Shown here: positions 8,341 to 17,500 of the stretch, piece by piece
How the letters are laid out: each line of letters begins with the position of its first letter
Numbering within the stretch: position 1 is the first letter of the stretch
Source: Kutzneria sp. CA-103260
GTDB taxonomy: Bacteria; Actinomycetota; Actinomycetes; Mycobacteriales; Pseudonocardiaceae
Direction of reading: 5' to 3'
DNA length: 64,000 bases
NCBI RefSeq assembly: GCF_018263855.1
Contig: NZ_CP073318.1
Coordinates: 744,001 to 808,000, forward strand
Program-made: the position numbers and the translations under genes
The notes under the pieces: generated by a model
What the model was told of the DNA's origin: nothing
Seen by the model: only the letters and a program-made list of their open reading frames with translations
Databases searched by the model: none

Positions 8341-8751
8341 ATGACCGAGTACGGGTACTGGCAGGACGTGCCGACCAGGTGGAAGGACAACGACCACTAC
8401 GGGCACGTGAACAACGCGGTGCACTACTCGGTGATGGACACCGTGATCAACACCTGGCTGATCGAGCGCGCCGGCCTCGACCTGGACGGCGCCGGCCCGA
8501 TCGGCCTCTGCGTGGAGTCGCACTGCGTGTACAAGGCCTCCGTGTCCTTCCCCGACGTCATCTCCGTCGGCCTGCGCGTCGCCCACCTGGGCACCAGCAG
8601 CGTCCGCTACGAGACGGGCCTGTTCCGTGCCGACCGCACCCTGGTCGCCGAGGGGACCTTCACGCACGTGTTCGTGGATCGGGAGACCCGCCGGCCGGTG
8701 CCGATCGCCGAGCCCATGCGGACCGAACTGGCGAAGTTGGTGAACGCATGA
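8341..8751 (+). CDS. Hotdog-fold acyl-CoA thioesterase (YbgC/FadM type)
   Basis: A 136-residue 4HBT-family thioesterase. The N-terminal WKDNDHYGHVNNAVHYSVMD matches the conserved catalytic strand-helix (aspartate in the D-x-D/N-x-x-G-H-V-N motif), and the rest has the expected hotdog strands. These enzymes hydrolyse acyl-CoA thioesters in the cytoplasm. The stop overlaps the ATG of the following dehydrogenase (ATGA), so the two are coupled and may handle related acyl or aldehyde substrates. Confidence 0.88.
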   Translation: MTEYGYWQDVPTRWKDNDHYGHVNNAVHYSVMDTVINTWLIERAGLDLDGAGPIGLCVESHCVYKASVSFPDVISVGLRVAHLGTSSVRYETGLFRADRTLVAEGTFTHVFVDRETRRPVPIAEPMRTELAKLVNA

Positions 8752-9866
8752 AGGTGAACGCGGCAGTGCTGGTGGCCTCCGGCGTGGAGCGGCCGTACGC
8801 CGACTCGCGGCCGTTGCAGGTGACGGAGCTGGAGCTGGATCCGCCGGGCCGTGGGGAGATCCTGGTGCGGATCGGGGCGGCCGGGCTGTGCCACTCCGAC
8901 CTGTCGGTGATCAACGGCTCCCGACCGCGTCCGCTGCCGATGGTGCTGGGGCACGAGGCGGCGGGCGAGGTGGTCGAGGTCGGCCCGGACGCAGAGTTTC
9001 AGGTCGGCGACCACGTGGTGCTGGCGTTCGTGCCGGCCTGCGGCTCGTGCCGGATGTGCCTGGCCGGGCGGCCGGCGCTGTGCGAGCCGGGGGCGGTGGC
9101 CAACCGCGCCGGCACGCTGCTGTCGGGGGAGCGGCGCTGGCGCGGCGGGGAGCACCACCACCTCGGGGTGTCGGCGTTCGCCGAGTACGCCGTCGTGTCC
9201 AGCAAGTCCGCGGTCCGGGTGGATCCGGAACTCCCACTGGAGCTGGCGGCGTTGTTCGGCTGCGCGGTGCTGACGGGCGCGGGCGCGGCGTTCCACAGCG
9301 CCGAGGTGAAGCCGGGGGAGAGCGTCGCGGTGTTCGGCCTCGGCGGCGTCGGCATGGCGGCGCTGCTGGCGGCGCGGGCGGCGGGCGCGAGCAAGATCGT
9401 GGCGGTCGACATCGTGCGAGGAAAGCGGGACTTGGCTGCACGGTTGGGAGCAAGTCACGCCGTCGTCGGCGGCCCGGACGCGGTCGACGAGGTCCGCGAC
9501 CTCACCGGCGGCGGCGCGGACAAGGTCATCGACACCACCGGCAGTGAGCACGTGCTGGCGCAGGCGTATCACGCGACCCGGATCGGCGGCACGACCGTGA
9601 CTGTCGGCCTGCCGCACCCGGACCGTCAGCTGGTGCTGCCGGCGCTGAGCCTGGTGGCCGAGGAGCGCACGCTGCGCGGCAGCTACCTGGGGTCGAGCGT
9701 GCCGCGCCGGGACATCCCGCGCTTCGTGCGGCTCTACCAGGCCGGGCTGCTGCCGGTGCCGGAGCTGGTGTCCGGCCGGCTGCGCCTGGACCAGGTCAAC
9801 GAGGGCTTCGACCAGCTGGCCGGCGGCGAGGCGGTGCGCCAGGTCATCGTTCCGTCAGGGTCCTGA
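8748..9866 (+). CDS. Zinc-dependent alcohol dehydrogenase (MDR superfamily)
   Basis: A 372-residue medium-chain dehydrogenase. The catalytic zinc ligands are visible in GLCHSD and GHEAAGEV. The structural zinc loop is CGSCRMCLAGRPALC with four Cys. The nucleotide-binding GLGGVG sits near residue 197, with VDI at the end of the second strand suggesting NAD. Length and order match the class III/aryl-alcohol-type family. Its ATG overlaps the thioesterase stop, and its last ~23 bases overlap the convergent TetR gene. A role with the thioesterase in acyl/alcohol metabolism is inference. Confidence 0.9.
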   Translation: MKVNAAVLVASGVERPYADSRPLQVTELELDPPGRGEILVRIGAAGLCHSDLSVINGSRPRPLPMVLGHEAAGEVVEVGPDAEFQVGDHVVLAFVPACGSCRMCLAGRPALCEPGAVANRAGTLLSGERRWRGGEHHHLGVSAFAEYAVVSSKSAVRVDPELPLELAALFGCAVLTGAGAAFHSAEVKPGESVAVFGLGGVGMAALLAARAAGASKIVAVDIVRGKRDLAARLGASHAVVGGPDAVDEVRDLTGGGADKVIDTTGSEHVLAQAYHATRIGGTTVTVGLPHPDRQLVLPALSLVAEERTLRGSYLGSSVPRRDIPRFVRLYQAGLLPVPELVSGRLRLDQVNEGFDQLAGGEAVRQVIVPSGS

Positions 9867-10389
9867 CCGCCGCCACCGTCGCCTCGATCAGCTTGTCCTG
9901 CGGGAAGTCCGCGCCGAGCACCATGCGGCGCAGCTGTGGCATCGCCTTGCCCCAGTTGACCAGGCCCAGCGTGAAGAAGTAGACCATCGCGGCGTCGGGC
10001 ACCTGGCCGTCGATCGACGCCACCCGCTTCTGGTACTCGGACGTGCGCACGTCCTCGGCCGGCACCTCGCGGCCGCCCATCTCCAGCGCCTCCCACATCA
10101 GCAGGCGCAGCGCCTCCGGGTTGGCCGCGTGGTAGTCGAACAGCTTGCGGGCGTAGGCGGCGAGGTCGGGCTCGACCGGCACGGCGTCGGCGCAGCGCGA
10201 CAGCATGCGCTCCAGCACCGCCGCGAACAGCGCCTTCTTGTCGCCGAAGTAGTCGTAGATGGCCCGCTTGTTGGCCTCCGCCGCCACCGCGATCCGGTCG
10301 ACCCGGGCGCCGGCCACGCCGTGCTCGGCGAACTCCGTGGTCGCCGCGGCCAGGATCCGCTCCTTGGTCGCCTTCGAGTCGTAGCCCAC
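9844..10389 (-). CDS. TetR-family transcriptional regulator
   Basis: A 181-residue regulator with the N-terminal TetR helix-turn-helix (ATKERILAAATTEFAEHG then IYDYFGDKKALF) and an all-helical ligand domain. GTG 10389 is preceded by TAAATT at six bases, fitting a leaderless transcript. It is divergent from the MFS transporter gene and a palindrome CGAACCGGTTCG lies between them, so it most likely represses the transporter and itself. It ends inside the convergent dehydrogenase gene. Confidence 0.9.
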   Translation of the reverse strand: MGYDSKATKERILAAATTEFAEHGVAGARVDRIAVAAEANKRAIYDYFGDKKALFAAVLERMLSRCADAVPVEPDLAAYARKLFDYHAANPEALRLLMWEALEMGGREVPAEDVRTSEYQKRVASIDGQVPDAAMVYFFTLGLVNWGKAMPQLRRMVLGADFPQDKLIEATVAAVRTLTER

Positions 10390-10395
10390 ACCCTC

Positions 10396-10455
10396 AATTT
10401 ACCGAACCGGTTCGTTCGCTCGCTGTCGTACGATACGATCGAACTAGTTGGTTCG
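10396..10455. promoter_or_regulatory. Divergent promoter/operator region between TetR and MFS genes
   Basis: Contains a perfect 12-bp palindrome CGAACCGGTTCG (10403-10414) next to the TetR -10 box (TAAATT on the minus strand, 10401-10396), and a second dyad CGAAC-N6-GTTCG (10440-10455) just before the MFS ribosome site. Both share the GTTCG half-site, as expected for operators of the adjacent TetR protein. Confidence 0.6.
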
Positions 10456-10470
10456 CTTCGGAGGGGTGTC

Positions 10471-11688
10471 GTGCAGAACCGCTGTATGCTTCCGCTGCTC
10501 GCGCTGGCCTGCGCCGTGTGCGTGGCGGCGATCTACTTCCCCCAGGCCATCAGCCCGCTGATCGCCGCTGACCTGCGCGTGTCGCCCAGCGCCGCGGCGC
10601 AGACCGCCACCGGCGCCCAGCTCGGCTACGCGCTCGGCATCTTCCTGCTGGTCCCGCTGGGGGACCGGCTGCGCAACCGGCCGCTGATCGTGACCCTGAT
10701 GGCGCTCACCGGCGTCTGCCTGCTGATCGCCGCCGCGGCTCCGAACCTGGCCGTGCTGCTGGTCGCCGGCAGCCTGGCCGGCGTGTTCACCGTGGTGCCG
10801 CAGATCATCATGCCGATGGTCGCCGGCCTGGTCCCGGACAACCGGCGCGGCGCGGCCGTCGGGACGGTGCTGGGCGGCCTGCTCGGCGGCATCCTGCTGG
10901 CCCGCACGTTCGGCGGCACCATCGGCGAGTGGCTCGGCTGGCGGGCCCCGTACATCGTCGCGGCCGTGATCATCCTGCTGCTGGCGGCGGTGCTCGCGGT
11001 GACCGCCCCGCACACCACGCCGGCGGCCAAGCACAACTACCCGTCGCTGCTGGCGGAATCGCTGCGCCTGTTCCGGCGCGAGCCCGAGCTGCGCCGGTCC
11101 GCGCTGTACCAGGCCCTGCTGTTCGGCGGCTTCAGCGCCGCCTGGACCTGCCTGGCGCTGCTGATCAGCAGTCCCCGCTACGGGCTCGGCGCGGAGACGG
11201 TCGGCCTGATCGGGTTGGCCGGCGCGGTCAGCGTGTTCGTGACGCCGGTGGCCGGGCGGTGGATCGACCGCAAGGGGCCGGACCCGGTCAACATGATCTC
11301 CATCCTCGGGGCCGTCGTGTCGGCCGTGATCCTCGCGTTCGGCCTGCTCGGCGGCGTCGCCGGCCTGGTGTTCCTGGTCGCCGGCCTGATTCTGGTGGAC
11401 CTCGCCGTGCAGAGCGGGCAGGTCGCCAACCAGTCGCGGATCTTCGCCCTCAAGCCCGAGGAGCGCGGACGGCTCAACACCGCCTACATGACGTGCTCGT
11501 TCCTCGGCGGCACCCTCGGCTCGTGGCTGGGCGTGCAGCTTTACGACCTGTTCGGCTGGATCGCCGTTGCCACGTTTGTCGCCTTCGTTGCACTGGTGGC
11601 ACTAATCCGGCACCTCGTGCACCTCAGCGGCCGTCGAGGTACGCCTGCGCCAGCTTCCGAGGAGCCTTCAGCAGCCACGCTTCGGTGA
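10471..11688 (+). CDS. MFS transporter, drug-efflux type
   Basis: A 405-residue protein with about 12 hydrophobic helices and an MFS motif A-like loop (PLGDRLRNRPLI) after helix 2. A second-half counterpart (RWIDRKGPD) lies near residue 265. The arrangement fits a proton-driven exporter. GTG 10471 follows GGAGGGG, and upstream in-frame sequence runs through the operator region, so this start is favoured. Control by the divergent TetR gene is likely. The 3' end overlaps the convergent YjbR-like gene by 65 bases. The substrate is unknown. Confidence 0.88.
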   Translation: MQNRCMLPLLALACAVCVAAIYFPQAISPLIAADLRVSPSAAAQTATGAQLGYALGIFLLVPLGDRLRNRPLIVTLMALTGVCLLIAAAAPNLAVLLVAGSLAGVFTVVPQIIMPMVAGLVPDNRRGAAVGTVLGGLLGGILLARTFGGTIGEWLGWRAPYIVAAVIILLLAAVLAVTAPHTTPAAKHNYPSLLAESLRLFRREPELRRSALYQALLFGGFSAAWTCLALLISSPRYGLGAETVGLIGLAGAVSVFVTPVAGRWIDRKGPDPVNMISILGAVVSAVILAFGLLGGVAGLVFLVAGLILVDLAVQSGQVANQSRIFALKPEERGRLNTAYMTCSFLGGTLGSWLGVQLYDLFGWIAVATFVAFVALVALIRHLVHLSGRRGTPAPASEEPSAATLR

Positions 11689-12010
11689 TCGCTTCTTCCA
11701 GCTCCGGCACCCCGATCCGGTCCAGCCGCACCAGCACCGCGGCATAGCCGTCGAAGTGCGGGATGGTGAAGTAGATGTCCGGGTCGTCGGCCACCAGGGC
11801 ATGCTTGACGCCCTCGTCGGCGACCCGGACGCCCAGCACCGGGCCCTCCTGGTCCTCGACGCCCAGCGCCGCCAGGTCCGACTTGCGCAGCGGGCGGTCC
11901 CAGACGAAGCCCTTGCCCTTCACATGCCACTGCGGCGTGCCCCAGGACAGCTTCTCGCCGGTCTCCGGCAGCGCCAGCGCGATCCGGCGCACATCCTCCC
12001 AAGTCGCCAT
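11624..12010 (-). CDS. MmcQ/YjbR-family protein
   Basis: A 128-residue single-domain protein of the YjbR/CyaY-like fold, with the family signatures ALALPETGEKLSWG, W at the start of FVWDRPL and YFTIPHFDGYAAVLVRL. The family is implicated in DNA binding but its role is poorly known. Its likely -10, TAGCCT, lies seven bases before the ATG and overlaps the TAG stop of the acetyltransferase upstream, so it may be transcribed separately as a leaderless mRNA. It overlaps the end of the MFS gene. Confidence 0.85.
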   Translation of the reverse strand: MATWEDVRRIALALPETGEKLSWGTPQWHVKGKGFVWDRPLRKSDLAALGVEDQEGPVLGVRVADEGVKHALVADDPDIYFTIPHFDGYAAVLVRLDRIGVPELEEAITEAWLLKAPRKLAQAYLDGR

Positions 12011-12020
12011 GGCCGTCAGG

Positions 12021-12515
12021 CTATCGGTACCGCTCGTACAGGCTCGTCGGCCAGCGGGCCTCTTCCGGGTCGCTGACGTGCAGGAACCCGGCCTTCTCGT
12101 AGTACCGGCGCAGTCCCGGGTTGTCCCTCGACGTGGCCAACCGCACGTACCGCCAACCCTTCGCGAACGCCGCCGCCTGCACCCAGTCCAGGATGCGGTA
12201 GCCCAGGCCGCGGCCGGCCGCCTCGCGCGTGACGGCTAATCGCGAGATGTAGTAGGCCGGCACCGCGTTCTCGCCCCACAGCTCCGGCTCCCTGTCGGTG
12301 ACCACCACCGTCGCCACCGCCGGGTCGCCCACCAGCAGCGCCTGGCCCCGGGTGATCTGGCCGGTCACCGAATCCGCGGAGAAGCGCTCCGGCCACTGCT
12401 CGATGCCCCGCTCGCGCAGCCAGGCCGCCGCGTCGGACAGCACGTCGAGCACGACGTCCTCGTCCCCGGGCTCCGCCGTGCGGATCGGGGCGTCGTTGAA
12501 CAGCAGGATCGCCAC
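12021..12515 (-). CDS. GNAT-family N-acetyltransferase
   Basis: A 164-residue GNAT protein. The acetyl-CoA-binding segment is visible as REAAGRGLGYRILDW (R/Q-x-x-G-x-G/A), preceded by the ISRLAV strand and followed by NPGLRRYYEKAGF. A GTG start at 12515 is used. The substrate cannot be inferred. It is followed after ten bases by the YjbR-like gene on the same strand. Confidence 0.85.
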   Translation of the reverse strand: MAILLFNDAPIRTAEPGDEDVVLDVLSDAAAWLRERGIEQWPERFSADSVTGQITRGQALLVGDPAVATVVVTDREPELWGENAVPAYYISRLAVTREAAGRGLGYRILDWVQAAAFAKGWRYVRLATSRDNPGLRRYYEKAGFLHVSDPEEARWPTSLYERYR

Positions 12516-12541
12516 ATGTCGAGGCTACTTGTGGCCGTGTA

Positions 12542-12581
12542 CGGCCGGTGCGTGCGCCGCGCGGAACGCACGCACCGGCCG
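12542..12581. terminator. Hairpin terminator downstream of the NlpC/P60 gene
   Basis: A perfect 15-bp inverted repeat (CGGCCGGTGCGTGCG and its complement) with a ten-base loop, just past the stop of the NlpC/P60 gene and before the next same-strand gene. Confidence 0.75.
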
Positions 12582-12592
12582 GGTTCGGGAGA

Positions 12593-13636
12593 TCAGCCGT
12601 TCACGACGCGCCGCGAGGTGTAGTAGTCGCTGCCGCCGCCGCTGATCGGCACCACCTTGACGACCTGGCCCACGTCCGGGGCGTGCACGATGTTGCCGCC
12701 GCCGATGTACATCGCCACGTGGTGCACGTTGCTCGCGGTGCCGAAGAACAGCAGGTCGCCGGGGATGAGATCGGCCTTCGCCACCGGCGTGCCGACCAGC
12801 ACCTGCTCGGTGGTGACACGGGGCAGGCTGACGCCGGCCTGCCGGTACGCGTACTGCACCAGCGAGGAGCAGTCCAGGCCCTGGCCGGGGGTGTTGCCGC
12901 CGTAGACGTAAGGCGTGCCGACCTGGCCCAGCGCGGCCTTCACCGCGATGCCGGCCGCCCCGGCGGGCACGTTGCTGGTGTCGAACGGCAGGCCCTTGTC
13001 CGACTTGAGCTGCGTCTTCTGCGTCCCGGTCAGCTTGTCGTACGCGGCCTGCGCGGCCGCCTGGGCCTGGTGCGCGGCCGTCTTCTGGGCCTGCAAGCCG
13101 TCGGCGACCTGCTTGGCCTGCGCGGCCGCGTCGTTGGCCTTCTGTTGGGCCTGCTGCGCCTGCTTGCTGGCCGCGTTGGCCTTGTCCAGGGACCGGCTCA
13201 GGCCGTCCATGGCGTCGCCGTTGAACTTGCTGACCTCTTGCAGAAGCCAGGCCCGGTCCAGGAAGTCGCTCGGCGACTGCCCGGTGAGCAGCGCCGACAT
13301 GCTGCTCAGGTCGGCCCCCTCGGTGGTGGCCGACACCCACCGGTCCACGTCCCCGCGGTACCGGTCCTCCTCCGACTGCGCCTGCTTGACCGCCTGCTGG
13401 TCGGTGGCCAGCTCGGCCTCGGCCTTCTGGGCGTCGGCCTGCCGCGCCTGGTAGGTCAGCTGGGCCGCGTTGTACTGCTCGCCCAGCGACTCCTGCTTCT
13501 GGCTGGCGTCGTGCAGCTGCGCCAGGGCGTCGTTGGCGTTGGTCGGCGGGTCTGCCAGCGCCGAGGCCGGGGTGAGGCTGATGACCGCCAACGTCACGCC
13601 GAGTGCGCCGAGCACGTGCTTGTAGGGGTTCTTCAC
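12593..13636 (-). CDS. Secreted NlpC/P60 peptidoglycan endopeptidase with coiled-coil stalk
   Basis: A 347-residue exported protein with a Sec signal peptide (cleavage near ASALA-DP). Residues ~35-215 are a long Ala/Gln/Lys-rich coiled coil, as in RipA-like hydrolases. The C-terminal NlpC/P60 domain carries catalytic Cys in LDCSSLVQYAY, His in NVHHVAMYIG and a third polar residue His in IVHAPD. Such enzymes cut D-Glu-mDAP stem-peptide bonds during growth and division. GTG 13636 is preceded by AAGGAG. The gene faces a membrane-anchored serine hydrolase across a 98-base gap. The coiled coil may inhibit or anchor the enzyme. Confidence 0.92.
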   Translation of the reverse strand: MKNPYKHVLGALGVTLAVISLTPASALADPPTNANDALAQLHDASQKQESLGEQYNAAQLTYQARQADAQKAEAELATDQQAVKQAQSEEDRYRGDVDRWVSATTEGADLSSMSALLTGQSPSDFLDRAWLLQEVSKFNGDAMDGLSRSLDKANAASKQAQQAQQKANDAAAQAKQVADGLQAQKTAAHQAQAAAQAAYDKLTGTQKTQLKSDKGLPFDTSNVPAGAAGIAVKAALGQVGTPYVYGGNTPGQGLDCSSLVQYAYRQAGVSLPRVTTEQVLVGTPVAKADLIPGDLLFFGTASNVHHVAMYIGGGNIVHAPDVGQVVKVVPISGGGSDYYTSRRVVNG

Positions 13637-13734
13637 TGGCCGGTGTCTCCTTAGCAGGGGCGTCAGGAGTCGATACGCGCCGAGCCCGCTGGCGGTTCAG
13701 ATCTCGATTGGAGCAGTGCGGGCAACCTCGCCCC

Positions 13735-14523
13735 ATGATCAGGCACCTCCTTGGTATGAGACTGGGGAGTCGAGGGGCGCTGCCGCTGTGGCTGGCGGTG
13801 GTGGGGGCGCTGGTCTGCGTGTTCGTGCTGATCCGGGGTCTGATCGGGGACGTGGCGACCGCGGCCCAGCAGGCCGCGCCGCAGGCGACGCTGGGCATCG
13901 AGGTCTACGACCGCACCGCCGACGCCACGCTGCTCGCCTCCGGCCAGGACCGGCCGTTCCCGGCGGAATCCGTGGTCAAGCTGCTCATCGCGCTGGACGC
14001 GCTGAACCATCACCGGACCACCGCGACGAAGATCACCGAGATGCTGGCCCGCAGCGACGACTCCATCGCCGACACGCTGTGGTCGGCCGGCGGCGGCCCG
14101 AAGATCGTCACCACCCTGGCCGCGCAACTTCACTTGCGGCACACCAGTCCGCCGCCGGACGCCGGCCGGTGGGGCGACACCACGACCACCGCGGACGACG
14201 TGGTGCGGATCTACCGGTACCTCGAGTCCAGCGACCAGCAGACGATCATCAAGGCCCTGCACCACGTGCCCGCCACCGCCGCCGACGGCTTCGACCAGTC
14301 CTTCGGCATCCCGTCGGCCGGGGCCGCCGAGTGGTGGGTGAAACAGGGCTGGGGCTGCTGCCGTCCTGATCGAGTTCTGCACACCACCGGACTCGTCGGC
14401 AGCGGCCAACGATATGTGGTAGTCGTCCTCAGCAGCGCCCCGAGCAGCGGAAACGCCGCCGACGCGGCGGCCGCCATCACCGCCGCGACCCGGGCTCTGG
14501 CCCCTCTTCTCAAAGCTCGATAA
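13735..14523 (+). CDS. Membrane-anchored beta-lactamase-like serine hydrolase with altered motifs
   Basis: A 262-residue protein with one N-terminal membrane segment (residues ~16-36) and an external domain of the class A beta-lactamase/DD-peptidase fold. The SxxK motif is S79-V-V-K82. The second motif reads SDD (S107) instead of SDN. The KTG-like strand reads HTTGLVG, so the usual Lys is missing. It may be a penicillin-interactive or non-catalytic relative rather than a lactamase. It sits beside the NlpC/P60 gene, which points to cell-wall work. ATG 13735 has no clear ribosome site; ATG 13756 is an alternative. Confidence 0.7.
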   Translation: MIRHLLGMRLGSRGALPLWLAVVGALVCVFVLIRGLIGDVATAAQQAAPQATLGIEVYDRTADATLLASGQDRPFPAESVVKLLIALDALNHHRTTATKITEMLARSDDSIADTLWSAGGGPKIVTTLAAQLHLRHTSPPPDAGRWGDTTTTADDVVRIYRYLESSDQQTIIKALHHVPATAADGFDQSFGIPSAGAAEWWVKQGWGCCRPDRVLHTTGLVGSGQRYVVVVLSSAPSSGNAADAAAAITAATRALAPLLKAR

Positions 14524-14595
14524 CTTCAGTGCCAATTGAAGGTCCACCCTCGCTAAGGTCGGTCCGATGTCCGACTCGAAGGCGAGGGGCAATAC

Positions 14596-17500
14596 ATGCT
14601 GCGAGTGCTGACGCCGGTGATCCTGGCGTCCCTGCTGGCAACAACACAGCTGGCGACACCGCTGCCGGCGGCGCACGCCGATCCGGTGCCACCGGGCGCG
14701 CCGGGGGCCACGGCGTACTTCGACCTGGCGCGCAAGGACTGCCTGGGCACGGCCCGCAACACGAGATCCAAGGTCTGGTACACCGTCGCGAACGGCGTGC
14801 TGTCCGACGTCTATGAGCCGACGATCGACAACACCAACGTCGACACCCTGCAATACGTCGTGACCGACGGGCGCACGTTCACCGACCTGCAGACCCGGGA
14901 CACCAGCTACACCGTCCGCGCGGACGACACCGGCATGGTCTGCACCGTCACGTCGACCAGCGCAAAGCACCGGTATCGGCTGACCACCACCTACATCACC
15001 GATCCCGCCCGGGATTCGGTGGTCATGCACACCACCGTCGACGGCCCGCCGGACCTGCGCGTGTACGCGCGCCTGGACGGGCACGTGAACGGCAACAGCG
15101 GGGACAACGCCGCGGTGGTCGACGGCGTGCCGGTGCTCTCCGACACCGACACGGTCAGCCAGGCCACCAACCGCGACTACGCGGTGCCCACCTTCATGGC
15201 ACTCGTTGGCACATCGACGAAATCGTCGACCGTCGGCTACGCCGGCAGCGCGAGCGACGGCCTGACCCAGCTGGACGCCACCCACGGCATCACCCGCTAC
15301 ACCTCGGCGCCGAACGGCCACGTGACCGCGACCCAGGACGTGACCGGGCGGGACTTCACGCTCGCGCTGGGCTTCGGCCGCGACCAGAACCAGGCGGTCG
15401 CCACCGCCCGCACGTCGGCCCGGTCCTCGTTCGAGCGGCTGCGCGGCGACTACAGCGAAGGCTGGCGGGACTACGACCGCAGCCTCGTCCGCGGCACCCT
15501 CCCGCTCGACGCGAACGTGCTGAAAGCCAGCGTGGACAAGACTTTCCCCGGCGCGGTGGTGGCCTCGCTGGCCAGCCCGTGGGGGCAGGCGGTCAAGGCC
15601 GACAAGCCGGCCTACTTCGGCTCCTACCGTGAGGTGTTCGCCCGGGACGCCTACGAGGCCTTCACCGGTTTCCTGGCCGCCGGCGACAAGTCCACCGCCC
15701 GGGACATCGCGACGTTCCTGTTGACCAAGCAGCAGCTGCCGACCGGCGAGCTGCCCCGCAACTCGCTGGTCAACGGCAAGATCGCCCCCGACACCGGCGG
15801 CGACCAACTCGACGAGACCGCGTATCCGATCCTGATGGCCCAGCTGACCGGGCTCGCCGACAACGCCCTGTGGACGCGGCACATCAAGCCGGCCGCGGAC
15901 TATCTGCTCTCGCACGGCCCGTCGTTCGGCGTCGAACGGTGGGAGGAGCAGTCCGGCTACTCGCCCTCCACCATCGCCGCCGAGATCGCCGGCCTGGTCG
16001 CCGCCGGGGTCCTCGCCGACCAGCACGGTGATCACGCCGACGCCCGGATCTACCGGGCCGCCGCCGACGACTTCCAGCGCGACATCAAGTCCTGGACCGT
16101 CACCACCACCGGACCCTACGGGCCGTCCTACTTCGTGCGGCTGACCAAGAACGGCGACCCCAACTCGGCCGTCAGCTACAGCCTCGGCAACGGCGGCCCG
16201 ACCGTGGACCAGCGAGCCGTGGTCGACGGCGGCTTCCAGGAACTGGTCCGGTTGGGCGAGCTCTCCCCACAGGACAAGGACTTCACCGCCTCACTGGCCG
16301 TGCTGGACAAGCAGATCTCCGTGCGGACCGCCACCGGCGTCGGCTACTACCGTTACGGCACATCGGCCTCCGCCGGCAGCGCCGACGGCTACGGCGACTG
16401 CTACCAGCCCAGCCAGAGCAGCTGCGCCGGCCAGGGGCAGCCGTGGCCGACCACCGACACCGGCACCGGGCACCTGTGGCCCGTGCTGTCCGGTGAACGC
16501 GCCGAGTCGGCTCTGACGCTCGGCGACGGCAAAGCCGCGAAGTCGTTGCTGGACAGCATGTTCGGTTCCGCCTCCGGCGTCGGCCTGGTGCCCGAGCAGG
16601 CGTGGGAGAACCCGGACCTGGCGGCCTCGCCGTACGGCACGGACCCGACCACCGCGTCCATCGGCTTCGCCAACGGCCATGCGGCCGGCTCCGCCTCGCC
16701 GCTGACCTGGGCCCAGGCGCAACGGCTGCGGTTGGCCGCCGACCTCCGGGCCGGCCGTGTGCTCGACCGACCGTCCATCACCACCGACCGCTACGTCTCC
16801 CAGGCCGCCCCCGGCAAGGTCGACGTGACCGTGGCCGCCACCGCCAGCGGTGGCACCGCCTCGGTCACCGGCAAGACCCTGCCCGGCGCCGATGTCAGCG
16901 TGCAGGCTGTCGCCACCGACACCGCCGGCAAGGCCGGAACGGTCAGCACCACCGCCGGTTCTGATGGTGCCTACACCGTCAGCGTGCCGGTCGGCTTCGG
17001 CTCCAACTCCATCACCGTCGGCGTTTCGGCCAGCGGCAACCGAACCGGCTATGCCCACACCACCGTCACCGGCGATCTGGTTGGTGGCACCAGCGTTCTC
17101 GACGCCGCCGACCCGTCCGGCGACGACAACGGCCCCGGCACCTACCAGTACCCGACCGCCGCGGACTTCGTCCCCGGCTCGTTCGACCTGACCCGGTTCC
17201 AGGTCGTCACCCTCGACGACACCGTCTATCTCCGCACCACTCTGCGGAATCTCGTGCCGACCTTCGGCAGCACCATGGGCGCGCAACTGTTGGACATCTA
17301 CGTCGGCACCCCAGGTCAACCGACCTCGGACGCCGCGCCGTTCCCGTCCCGCAACTACCAGGTTTCCCCGTGGTCCCAACGCATCGAGCTCCAGGGCTTC
17401 GCCGCGCCGTCCTGGCTCGACGCCGCCGGCCACCAGGTCGGGACACCCAGCGCCGCCGTGGCCTCGGCCGACACCAAGACCATCACCGTGGCCTTACCCA

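Noticed and set aside
13637-13734. c-di-AMP (ydaO) riboswitch upstream of the NlpC/P60 gene
   Set aside because: The gap is only 98 bases, shared with a divergent gene, and I see no matching conserved helices.
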